Source: Spirosomataceae bacterium
Lineage (GTDB): Bacteria; Bacteroidota; Bacteroidia; Cytophagales; Spirosomataceae
Assembly (NCBI GenBank): GCA_025455785.1
Contig: JALOLV010000010.1
Span: forward strand, 1-33,882
Direction: 5' to 3'
Length of the DNA stretch: 33,882 bases
The first letter of the stretch is position 1, and each line of letters begins with the position of its first letter. Made by a program: the position numbers and the translations under genes. Positions 15,826 to 23,102 of this stretch are shown here, one piece after another. The notes beneath the pieces are model-generated. The model was not told the origin of the DNA, searched no databases, and saw only the letters and a list, made by a program, of their open reading frames with translations.

Positions 15826-17880
15826 ATGCTTTTAAATAAAATATTATCAACGTTGTTGTTGGTCGTATATCTTGTTTCTGACTCCTCACAAAATAAATCT
15901 TACGGGCAGCAAAGGAAAATCCTAAACGAACCAGTCCCTCAAGGTTATTTTATGTTTCCGATTATGCCGGGGCAATCGAATGGTCTTGCGGGTGGATTTG
16001 GAGATTTAAGAACCAACCACTTTCACGCTGGTCTTGATATTCGAACTGGCGGAGTTGAAGGCTACAACGTTTATGCTTGTGCTGACGGTTATGTTTCTCG
16101 CATTGGTATTCAGACTGGTGGTTATGGAAATGCCCTTTATATCACACATCCCAATGGGTACACTACGCTTTATGGTCATTTATTGCGTTACAATGATGTG
16201 ATTACTGAATACATCCGAAAAAAACAATATTCGCAGCAAACTTGGGCGATGGATATTACGCTCCAACCAAATGAGTTGATTGTTAGAAAAGGTGATATTA
16301 TCGCCTTATCGGGAAATACAGGTGCCTCGGGTGGCCCTCATCTTCATTTCGAGATACGTGATGCTGCCGAAAACGCAGTAAACCCACTCTTATTTGGGTT
16401 TAATGAGATACAAGATACTCAAGCTCCGAGCATCGATAGAGTATATTTAAAAACATTGGAATCAGATTCAAGAATAAATGGCAAATTTGGCAAGTTTTCG
16501 TATAGTCCTATTCGTCGGGGTGGAGAATTGACACTATCGAATCCCGTTAATGTTACAGGTAGCATCGGTATTGAGGTTTTAGCATTCGATAGAAGTAATA
16601 ATAGTCCATTTCGGCAAGGTCTGAAAGAGATTGAGGTCAGGATGGATGGCGTAACTACTTATAAATTGGATTTGAACAAAATGCCCTTTGATATTTCAAA
16701 AGACATCAATGTTCATATCGATTATGCCGAAGCCGAAACGTTTGGGCAAAAAATCCAAAAATGCTACGTGGCCGATGGAAATCGTCTTTCGATTTACGAA
16801 ACCGATAGCAATCGAGGTAAATTGGTCATTAGAGATAACCAACCACATCGGATTGATATAATCGCCAACGACATCAAAGGTAATACAACTCTGATGAATT
16901 TCATTCTACAAGGAAACAACAATCCAAATACCAATTTAGCAATTCCCAAAAGCAAGGGTGTTACCTCAATTAATACCTCAATCTCTGATAACATATTAAT
17001 CATCAAGGCCAAAAACATAAATGAAGAAAATCCAAATGCAATAATTCAGTACAAAGGTGTACCACAAACTGTTCCACTTGCTTATTGTGAAGGTGGCGAA
17101 TGCCTATTTATTCATGATTTACAAAAGGGTTTGGCAGATTTCGTTCAGGTAGGTGAAGCAACCCAATATCTTAGAATTAAAAAAGCCGTACTACCTGACG
17201 GGGATACTTTTTATGAGGAAAGAAATCTTAGCATTGATTTCTCAAATGCTTTGTATCAACCTCTGTATTTAACAACTAATCAGAACGGAACTAACCTTTC
17301 AATTAATTCTGAGAAAATCCCATTAAAAGGGTTTATTGATATTACTTGGAATCCTAACGTTGCCGTCAAATCTCCTAAAACTTCGATGTATTATGTTAAT
17401 GATGGAAGAAAATTTTTGGGTGGAACATGGACGAATGAAGGCATTAAATTTAAAACCAAAGAGTTAGGTGATTTTCAGATAATTACTGATTACGAAGCCC
17501 CAAGTATTAGACCGGTAACCATCAACGAAAATGAAATCAGATTTGGAATCAGTGATAATTTATCAGGAATCAAGCATTTTAGATGTGAGGTTAATGGCCA
17601 GTGGGTATTGATGAATTATGAATACAAAGCTGGAAGGATTTGGTCAGAAAAATTGAGAGAAAGTGATATTTTTACGGGCGATATAAAATTGGTTGTAACC
17701 GATAACGTTGGTAATGAAGCTGTTTATGAAGGGAATATCGAAGAAATGAAAGCGGCTCTCGAAGCCCAAAAAGTTAAGAAATCCAAAAAAAGAGGAAGTA
17801 AATATGTCAAGTCTAAATCTAAAAAAGGGGGACGTAGCACCGCCACTAAAAGCAAAAAATCAAAACGGAAAAGACGTTAG
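15826..17880 (+). CDS. M23-family metallopeptidase with basic tail
   Basis: The 684-residue exported protein has an N-terminal hydrophobic signal (about 1-22) and a LytM/M23 zinc peptidase domain at about 50-195: H67 and D71 in HFHAGLD, H118 in YGHL, and H172/H174 in HLHFE. M23 enzymes cut peptidoglycan peptides or activate amidases. About 470 residues of beta-rich sequence with Ig-like stretches follow (IKLVVTDNVGNEAVYEG near the end). The last 34 residues (651-684) hold 19 Lys or Arg, and the final 24 of them are encoded by the same bases as the start of the peroxiredoxin gene, read in another frame. No frameshift is evident before that point. Confidence 0.92.
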   Translation: MLLNKILSTLLLVVYLVSDSSQNKSYGQQRKILNEPVPQGYFMFPIMPGQSNGLAGGFGDLRTNHFHAGLDIRTGGVEGYNVYACADGYVSRIGIQTGGYGNALYITHPNGYTTLYGHLLRYNDVITEYIRKKQYSQQTWAMDITLQPNELIVRKGDIIALSGNTGASGGPHLHFEIRDAAENAVNPLLFGFNEIQDTQAPSIDRVYLKTLESDSRINGKFGKFSYSPIRRGGELTLSNPVNVTGSIGIEVLAFDRSNNSPFRQGLKEIEVRMDGVTTYKLDLNKMPFDISKDINVHIDYAEAETFGQKIQKCYVADGNRLSIYETDSNRGKLVIRDNQPHRIDIIANDIKGNTTLMNFILQGNNNPNTNLAIPKSKGVTSINTSISDNILIIKAKNINEENPNAIIQYKGVPQTVPLAYCEGGECLFIHDLQKGLADFVQVGEATQYLRIKKAVLPDGDTFYEERNLSIDFSNALYQPLYLTTNQNGTNLSINSEKIPLKGFIDITWNPNVAVKSPKTSMYYVNDGRKFLGGTWTNEGIKFKTKELGDFQIITDYEAPSIRPVTINENEIRFGISDNLSGIKHFRCEVNGQWVLMNYEYKAGRIWSEKLRESDIFTGDIKLVVTDNVGNEAVYEGNIEEMKAALEAQKVKKSKKRGSKYVKSKSKKGGRSTATKSKKSKRKRR

Positions 17881-18262
17881 TTTATCAGATTTCAAAGGTA
17901 AAAAAGTTGTGATTTATTTTTATCCCAAAGATAACACCCCAACCTGTACTGAGCAGGCCTGTAATCTAAGAGATAACTACGACGCTTTGATTACTAAAGG
18001 GTTTGTTGTTTTAGGAATCAGTACTGACTCTGAAAAATCGCACCAAAATTTTATCAAAAAATATAACTTACCCTTTGATTTATTGGCTGATACTGATACC
18101 AAAATCGTTCAAGATTATGGAGTTTGGGGGGAAAAACAGATGTTTGGCAAAAAATACATGGGTATCATCCGAACCACTTTTGTTATTGATGAAAACGGTA
18201 TTATTGAAGAAATCATAGAAAAAGTTGAGGCTAAAAACCATTCAAATCAAATTTTAAGCTAA
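17804..18262 (+). CDS. bcp: Thioredoxin-dependent peroxiredoxin, BCP/PrxQ type
   Basis: The 152-residue protein reduces hydroperoxides. The peroxidatic cysteine is C48 in DNTPTCTEQAC, and the resolving cysteine C53 is five residues on, as in atypical 2-Cys PrxQ enzymes. The N-terminus LKKGDVAPPLKAKNQNGK and SLSDFKGKKVVIYFYPKD are conserved in the family, so the start inside the M23 gene is well supported: an internal start would remove the first strand. The first 77 bases overlap the M23 reading frame. Translation is probably coupled to the upstream gene. Confidence 0.93.
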   Translation: MSSLNLKKGDVAPPLKAKNQNGKDVSLSDFKGKKVVIYFYPKDNTPTCTEQACNLRDNYDALITKGFVVLGISTDSEKSHQNFIKKYNLPFDLLADTDTKIVQDYGVWGEKQMFGKKYMGIIRTTFVIDENGIIEEIIEKVEAKNHSNQILS

Positions 18263-18271
18263 CAGAAACAT

Positions 18272-18298
18272 TAAGTGTCAATAATACACTTATATTTG
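18272..18298 (+). promoter_or_regulatory. Inverted repeat and -7 element before transketolase
   Basis: TATATTTG (18291-18298) matches TAnnTTTG and lies 29 bases before the transketolase start. A 7-bp inverted repeat, TAAGTGT (18272-18278) and ACACTTA (18286-18292), overlaps its first two bases, so it could be an operator or a weak terminator of bcp. Confidence 0.45.
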
Positions 18299-18326
18299 TA
18301 TTGTAATTCAATTTAAAACCATAGTA

Positions 18327-19193
18327 ATGACTACTCAAAATTTACAGGCAGTTGCTTCACAGGTACGCCGTGATATTGTTCGACAAGTTCACGGCTGTCA
18401 ATCAGGGCATCCGGGCGGCTCTTTGGGCTGTACCGATTTAATTGTTGCTCTCTACTTTCAAATTATGAAAATCAATAATCGTAAAGGAAAAGGTGGTTTT
18501 CTTTCGTTTAACATGGACGGAACAAACGAAGACCTATTTTTCTTATCGAATGGTCATATTTCTCCTGTATTTTACAGTGTTTTGGCACGTCGTGGGTATT
18601 TTGATGTGAAAGAATTGTCAACTTTTCGTAAAATTAACTCGCGTTTACAAGGACACCCAACAACGCATGAGCATCTTCCGGGCATCAGAATTGCATCAGG
18701 TTCATTAGGTCAAGGACTTTCGGTTGCTATCGGAGCAGCGTTAGCCAAGAAATTGAACAGTGATAAGAGTTTGGTTTTCTGTTTGATGGGCGATGGTGAA
18801 CAACAAGAAGGTCAAGTTTGGGAAGCAGCTCAAGCGGCACCTCACCATAAAGTTGATAATTTGATTGCTTTTGTAGATTTGAACGGACAGCAGATTGATG
18901 GGCCTACTGAGAAAGTAATGAACAACCGTGATTTGAAAGCGAAATACAAAGCATTTGGTTGGAATGTAATTGAAATCAAGAAAGGTAATGATATGGAAGA
19001 AGTCGTAAAAGGACTTCGTAAAGCCAAAAGATTAACTGGTAAGGGACAACCAATCATGGTTATGCTCACTACCGAAATGGGTGCTGGTGTTGACTTTATG
19101 ATGGGTAGCCACAAATGGCACGGTGTTGCACCAAACGATGAACAATTAGCAGCAGCATTGGCTCAATTACCAGAAACATTGGGTGATTATTGA
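18327..19193 (+). CDS. Transketolase, N-terminal subunit
   Basis: The 288-residue protein is the thiamine-diphosphate-binding half of a split transketolase, which moves two-carbon units in the pentose phosphate pathway. SGHPGGSLG (26-34) and NGHISP carry active-site histidines; the ThDP/Mg motif is GDGEQQEGQ (155-163) ending at DLNGQQIDG (184-192). The C-terminal half is the next gene, starting 44 bases downstream. Split two-gene transketolases are well known in many bacteria, so this is not a broken gene. A -7 element with an overlapping inverted repeat is upstream. Confidence 0.95.
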   Translation: MTTQNLQAVASQVRRDIVRQVHGCQSGHPGGSLGCTDLIVALYFQIMKINNRKGKGGFLSFNMDGTNEDLFFLSNGHISPVFYSVLARRGYFDVKELSTFRKINSRLQGHPTTHEHLPGIRIASGSLGQGLSVAIGAALAKKLNSDKSLVFCLMGDGEQQEGQVWEAAQAAPHHKVDNLIAFVDLNGQQIDGPTEKVMNNRDLKAKYKAFGWNVIEIKKGNDMEEVVKGLRKAKRLTGKGQPIMVMLTTEMGAGVDFMMGSHKWHGVAPNDEQLAAALAQLPETLGDY

Positions 19194-19237
19194 TTTGCTA
19201 CCATTTGGATTTTATTAAACTTTCAAGGACAATACAA

Positions 19238-20194
19238 ATGAAAAAATATACTTTCACAGATAAAAAAGATACTCGTTCGGGTTTTGGAGCGGGTATGACC
19301 GAATTAGGTCGCACAAATCCTGATGTTGTCGTACTCTGTGCCGACCTCGTCGGTTCACTCAAAATCGATACATTTATTAAAGAAAACCCAGAGCGTTTCT
19401 TTCAGATGGGTATCGCCGAAGCTAATATGATGGGCGTTGCGGCTGGTTTGACCATCGGCGGAAAAATTCCGTTTGCTACAACGTTTGCCAACTTTGGTTC
19501 GAGTCGTGTTTATGACCAAATTCGTCAGTCTATTGCTTACTCAGATAAAAACGTTAAAGTTGCCGTTTCGCACGCAGGTTTGACTCTTGGAGAAGATGGT
19601 GCAACTCACCAGATTTTAGAAGATTTGGCCATGATGCGTTCGTTGCCAAATATGACGGTCATCAATCCTTGCGATTTTAACCAAACCAAAGCAGCGACTA
19701 TAGCCGCTGCCAATTTCGATGGCCCAGTTTACTTACGTTTCGGCCGTCCTGTAGTGCCTGTTTTCACCGACCCAGACCAAAAATTTGAGATTGGAAAAGC
19801 ATGGATGGTAAACGAAGGTAAAGATGTAACAATTATTGCAACAGGTCATTTGGTTTGGGAAGCAATCCAAGCGGGTGAAATTCTGGAAGCACAAGGTATT
19901 GATGCTGAAATAATTAATATTCACACGATTAAACCTTTGGATACAAAAGCTATCTTAAAGAGTGTGGCCAAAACAAAATGCGTTGTAACTTGTGAAGAAC
20001 ATCAAAAGAACGGTGGTTTGGGTGATGCAGTGGCTCAAACTTTAGCACAAAATCTATTAGCTCCACAAGAGTATGTTGCGGTTAATGATTCGTTCGGAGA
20101 ATCAGGCACACCAGCACAATTAATGGAGAAATATGGCTTAAATGCGGCTTCAATTGTTGAAAAAGCATTGAAAGCAATTCAACGTAAAATATAA
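19238..20194 (+). CDS. Transketolase, C-terminal subunit
   Basis: The 318-residue protein is the pyrimidine-binding and C-terminal half of the split transketolase. MGIAEANMMG carries the glutamate that activates ThDP; HAGLTLGEDGATHQ and LRFGRP are typical. The ATG at 19238 gives the family's usual MKKYTFTDKKDTRSGFG start; an in-frame TTG at 19190 that overlaps the first subunit's stop adds 16 unconserved residues and is rejected. It follows the N-terminal subunit by 44 bases, giving equal expression. A hairpin (20203-20231) follows its stop. Confidence 0.95.
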   Translation: MKKYTFTDKKDTRSGFGAGMTELGRTNPDVVVLCADLVGSLKIDTFIKENPERFFQMGIAEANMMGVAAGLTIGGKIPFATTFANFGSSRVYDQIRQSIAYSDKNVKVAVSHAGLTLGEDGATHQILEDLAMMRSLPNMTVINPCDFNQTKAATIAAANFDGPVYLRFGRPVVPVFTDPDQKFEIGKAWMVNEGKDVTIIATGHLVWEAIQAGEILEAQGIDAEIINIHTIKPLDTKAILKSVAKTKCVVTCEEHQKNGGLGDAVAQTLAQNLLAPQEYVAVNDSFGESGTPAQLMEKYGLNAASIVEKALKAIQRKI

Positions 20195-20202
20195 AGTATT
20201 AA

Positions 20203-20231
20203 TGTAGGGTAGGTTATTCCCCTACCCTACA
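20203..20231 (+). other. Strong stem-loop ending 5 bases before the second sigma gene
   Basis: A perfect 11-bp inverted repeat (20203-20213 and 20221-20231, TGTAGGGTAGG and its complement, loop 7 bases) fills the space between transketolase and the ECF sigma gene. No T run follows on the plus strand, only ATTAT and then the ATG at 20237. It may end the transketolase transcript or, in a read-through message, block ribosome entry on the sigma gene. Confidence 0.7.
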
Positions 20232-20236
20232 ATTAT

Positions 20237-20803
20237 ATGGTTAATGATTCTGAATTAGTTTTAAGATTTCAAAATCCATCCCTTCGAGAAGCCGCATTCT
20301 CTGAGTTGATAAAAAAATATCAGCAAAAAATTTATTGGCATATACGTAAGATGGTTATTGACCACGATGACGCTGATGATTTGATTCAAGAAACATTTAT
20401 AAAGGTTTGGCAGAGTTTACCCAATTTCAGAGGCGATTCTCAACTTTTTACATGGATTTACCGAATCGCAACCAACGAATGCCTCAATTTCCTGCAAAAG
20501 AAAAAACGCCAGAATCACATTCCACTCGAAAACACAGATGATGAAAATAGTTTGAATTTATTAAATACGCTTGAGTCATCGATAGATAGCGATTACATAA
20601 GCGGAGATGAGATTCAGATAAAACTCCAAAAAGCCTTATTGACGCTGCCCGATAAGCAAAGATTGGTTTTCAATATGAAATATTATGACGACCTAAAGTA
20701 CGAAGAAATAGCCGAAATTACGGGTACTTCGGTTGGTGCACTAAAGGCTTCTTATCATTTGGCGGTTAAGAAAATCGAAGAAATACTGAATCAAGAGCAA
20801 TAA
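20237..20803 (+). CDS. ECF RNA polymerase sigma factor (second)
   Basis: The 188-residue ECF sigma factor has sigma-2 at about 20-87 (YWHIRKMVIDHDDADDLIQETFIKVWQ, FTWIYRIATNECLNFL) and sigma-4 at about 130-182 (LPDKQRLVFNMKYYDDLKYEEIAEITGTSVGALKASYH). The short N-terminus (MVNDSELVLRFQ) is the family's usual start, so the ATG at 20237 is firm even though it lies 5 bases after a strong hairpin. The next two genes look like its membrane anti-sigma and periplasmic partner. It belongs to a different ECF type from the FecR-linked one at 6786. Confidence 0.92.
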   Translation: MVNDSELVLRFQNPSLREAAFSELIKKYQQKIYWHIRKMVIDHDDADDLIQETFIKVWQSLPNFRGDSQLFTWIYRIATNECLNFLQKKKRQNHIPLENTDDENSLNLLNTLESSIDSDYISGDEIQIKLQKALLTLPDKQRLVFNMKYYDDLKYEEIAEITGTSVGALKASYHLAVKKIEEILNQEQ

Positions 20804-20833
20804 ATCATGATTATTTATTAAACCTTTGGATAA

Positions 20834-20841
20834 TAAATTTG
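20834..20841 (+). promoter_or_regulatory. Putative -7 element before the anti-sigma candidate
   Basis: TAAATTTG matches TAnnTTTG, 28 bases upstream of the start at 20870. No spaced TTTG is present, so it may be chance. Confidence 0.3.
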
Positions 20842-20869
20842 TCGAATAGTCGTTTAGAATGATTTTTAA

Positions 20870-21625
20870 ATGAACAAAGAACCTATAAATATTGAGAAAT
20901 TAGCCAGACACAACGTTTTCATAGTACCAAATGATTACTTTGAAACGCTTCAAGGCATTGTAATTGCTCAATGTAAGTTAAATCCACAAGCCAAAAATAA
21001 TAAAGGATTCAAAACTCCAGAGAATTATTTTGATTCCCTCTCATCTAAGATTATTTCAAAAATTAATCAAAAGCCTAAATTTAGCCTTGATAAAATTCCG
21101 AATGTTAATGTTTTCAAAGTCTCAGATGGTTATTTCGATGACTTAGAAGAAAGAGTCTCAGAGAAAGTCCTTCTTTCAAATTTACCAAAAGGCAATATTT
21201 TTATTGCACCGAATGGCTATTTTGAAGCACTTACTCCTCGAATTGAATCAAGAGTAAGAATGAACCAAAACAACGGTATTTTTAGAATCATTATAGGTAC
21301 AAAAATTTGGGCCGCTGCTGCAAGTATAATAGTTTTGTTTGGTTTAGCTTGGTTCTTTATTCCAAACTTAATTAAAACCGACGTTGAAATAGCATTAGAA
21401 AAGGCTTCTGTTGAAGAAATCCAATCCTATCTCAATACACAAGATTTAAGTTATTTAGAATACGAAAATAGTGTAGTAGAAGAATATAAAACGGCTAAAC
21501 AAGTCAAAACCAATGCAGATTCTTTATTAATTGAAAATTTGAATTTAGAACAAAAAGACATTCTTGAACACATTGAAGACCAAAATCTTGACGAAAATGA
21601 ATTAGAATATCTTTTAGGTAGTTAA
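20870..21625 (+). CDS. Putative anti-sigma membrane protein with four YF repeats
   Basis: The 251-residue protein has no domain I can name. The N-terminal 135 residues hold four copies of a motif of the form hydrophobic-F-x-x-P-x-x-YF-x-x-L: NVFIVPNDYFETL (15-27), GFKTPENYFDSL (46-57), NVFKVSDGYFDDL (80-92) and NIFIAPNGYFEAL (109-121). One membrane helix follows (about 146-165), then an acidic, helical C-terminal part. Position right after an ECF sigma gene, with a predicted cytoplasmic N-terminus and single helix, suggests an anti-sigma factor or its regulator. That role is inferred from context alone. Confidence 0.75.
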   Translation: MNKEPINIEKLARHNVFIVPNDYFETLQGIVIAQCKLNPQAKNNKGFKTPENYFDSLSSKIISKINQKPKFSLDKIPNVNVFKVSDGYFDDLEERVSEKVLLSNLPKGNIFIAPNGYFEALTPRIESRVRMNQNNGIFRIIIGTKIWAAAASIIVLFGLAWFFIPNLIKTDVEIALEKASVEEIQSYLNTQDLSYLEYENSVVEEYKTAKQVKTNADSLLIENLNLEQKDILEHIEDQNLDENELEYLLGS

Positions 21626-21634
21626 ACTGTGAAT

Positions 21635-22078
21635 ATGATGAAAAAAATCACACTATTTTTAATGCTGACGATACCTTTCTTGACATTGGCTCAAAGGGGA
21701 AATAATCCGAGACAACAAAAAATTCAGGCTGCCAAGATTGGATTAATAACCGAAAAACTAAATCTTACTACTGAGCAAGCCCCACAATTTTGGGCTATTT
21801 ATAATGAATTTGACCGTAAACGAATAGAGAATCGTCGAAACATCAAAAAGGCATTTGATGAAGCCAATTCTCTTTCATCTACTGATGACAAAATTATTGC
21901 GGCTCATAAACAAATCATTAGTTACCGACGCAAAGAACTCGATTTAGAGGAGGAATACAGCGTAAAATTGATGAAGGTCATTACGCCCAGACAATATGGC
22001 GAAATATCGGTATATGACTTTATTTGGGGTTTGAAATCTGCTATAAAAAGCTATAAAATCAGGGATTTTAGCTCATAA
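21635..22078 (+). CDS. Spy-like periplasmic protein, sigma-locus sensor candidate
   Basis: The 147-residue protein has a signal peptide (cleavage about residue 19, LTLA-Q) and a mainly helical charged body. ITEKLNLTTEQAPQFWAIYNEFD resembles the LTxxQ-type motif of Spy/CpxP and related periplasmic sensors; in other Bacteroidota similar genes beside ECF sigma genes are annotated as sensors. It starts 9 bases after the anti-sigma candidate, so the three genes look like one unit. The ATG at 21635 is preferred to a GTG two codons upstream. Function remains inferred. Confidence 0.75.
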   Translation: MMKKITLFLMLTIPFLTLAQRGNNPRQQKIQAAKIGLITEKLNLTTEQAPQFWAIYNEFDRKRIENRRNIKKAFDEANSLSSTDDKIIAAHKQIISYRRKELDLEEEYSVKLMKVITPRQYGEISVYDFIWGLKSAIKSYKIRDFSS

Positions 22079-22149
22079 AATCATATAAAAACGAGCATTT
22101 TAGAAATAGTTAAAACCCTATGTACCGATATTAACCATTACCATTTAAT

Positions 22150-22983
22150 TTATACATTCAAATCATCGAATGGACTTCTAAAATTCACGAAATCAATTTG
22201 TGCGATTTGGCTGTAAATTGCAGTAGTCTGCAAATATCTATGTCCGAGCATTTCTTGGAGATGATGAATATCAAGCCCTCTCTCAAGAAAATGCACAGCA
22301 AAACTGTGTCTGAGTGTATGCACCGAAGCATCCTTCTCAATTTTAGCCTTCTTTAAAGCCTGTTGGAATACCAATTGTACACTCCTTGCACTGTAGGGTT
22401 TTCCGTTTTCACCTCCAAATAGTAAACCAGTAGGGTTGTGCTTAGCTATATAATTCTTTAGCATCGGAACCACACGCTTGGCAAGCATCACGTTGCGTCC
22501 TTTTTCTTTCGATGTAGCCGCGATTCTGATAAGGTTATTTTCAAAATCAACATCGGCGGTTTTCATATCTAATACCTCACTCAAACGCAAACCAGCCGAA
22601 TAAATTATTCCCAAAAGAGCTTTGTGTTTGACATTGTCTAAAGAATTTAAGATTTTCTCAATCTCAGACTCCGAGAGAATCAATGGCAAATTATTTTCTT
22701 TGATTTCACCAGTAGCTTTGATATTCAATTTTTTATTGAATACAATCTCATAAAAAAGTTTGATTGCCTTACCTGCTTGTTTAACGGCATCGGCAGAGTC
22801 CCCTTTTTTTTCGCCAAGTTCAATTAAATAATCTGAAATTACTTCTTCGGTGATTTTGTTTTGGGGTACGTCTCTGAAGTGATTGTAAAATACGAAAACA
22901 GCATTGCGATAGGCTGCAATAGTCATCGAATTATACTTTCCTTTTTTAAGGTATTCAGTAAATCTTTCAATAAGGTGGGTCAC
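22150..22983 (-). CDS. Tyrosine recombinase/integrase, stand-alone
   Basis: The 277-residue protein is a complete tyrosine recombinase: an N-terminal SAM-like core-binding domain (about 1-85) and a catalytic domain with R133 (AGLRLSEVL), a beta-hairpin lysine (K159 or K161), H222 and R225 (HTLRHSFA), H248 (LGH) and nucleophile Y257 (TTAIYSQI). It resembles XerC/D- and integron-integrase-like enzymes. No phage, transposon or cassette genes flank it, and I see no clear attachment-site repeats. It may be a domesticated recombinase or the remnant of an integrated element. It is convergent with the sigma locus and divergent from the symporter. Confidence 0.92.
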   Translation of the reverse strand: MTHLIERFTEYLKKGKYNSMTIAAYRNAVFVFYNHFRDVPQNKITEEVISDYLIELGEKKGDSADAVKQAGKAIKLFYEIVFNKKLNIKATGEIKENNLPLILSESEIEKILNSLDNVKHKALLGIIYSAGLRLSEVLDMKTADVDFENNLIRIAATSKEKGRNVMLAKRVVPMLKNYIAKHNPTGLLFGGENGKPYSARSVQLVFQQALKKAKIEKDASVHTLRHSFAVHFLERGLDIHHLQEMLGHRYLQTTAIYSQIAQIDFVNFRSPFDDLNV

Positions 22984-23034
22984 AGTCGGGATATTTAATT
23001 TAGGTTTGGACTAAAGTTACAGCAAAAAGTAACG

Positions 23035-23042
23035 CAAAATTA
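23035..23042 (-). promoter_or_regulatory. Putative -7 element of the recombinase gene
   Basis: On the minus strand the octamer is TAATTTTG, a full match to TAnnTTTG, 52 bases upstream of the start; no spaced TTTG is seen. Confidence 0.4.
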
Positions 23043-23102
23043 GTATTTTTTCTGAAAAGGTAATAATAAATGCTATTTTGCGTATAAATATCCCATAAAA
23101 CA

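Noticed and set aside
17750-17880. Possible frameshift error fusing the M23 and peroxiredoxin frames
   Set aside because: Both proteins are complete: the peroxiredoxin has its full conserved N-terminus and the M23 body ends normally before the tail. An overlap explains the data without an error, though raw reads should decide.
19190-19237. TTG start for the transketolase C-terminal subunit
   Set aside because: The added 16 residues are not conserved in type and the ATG at 19238 gives the normal N-terminus.
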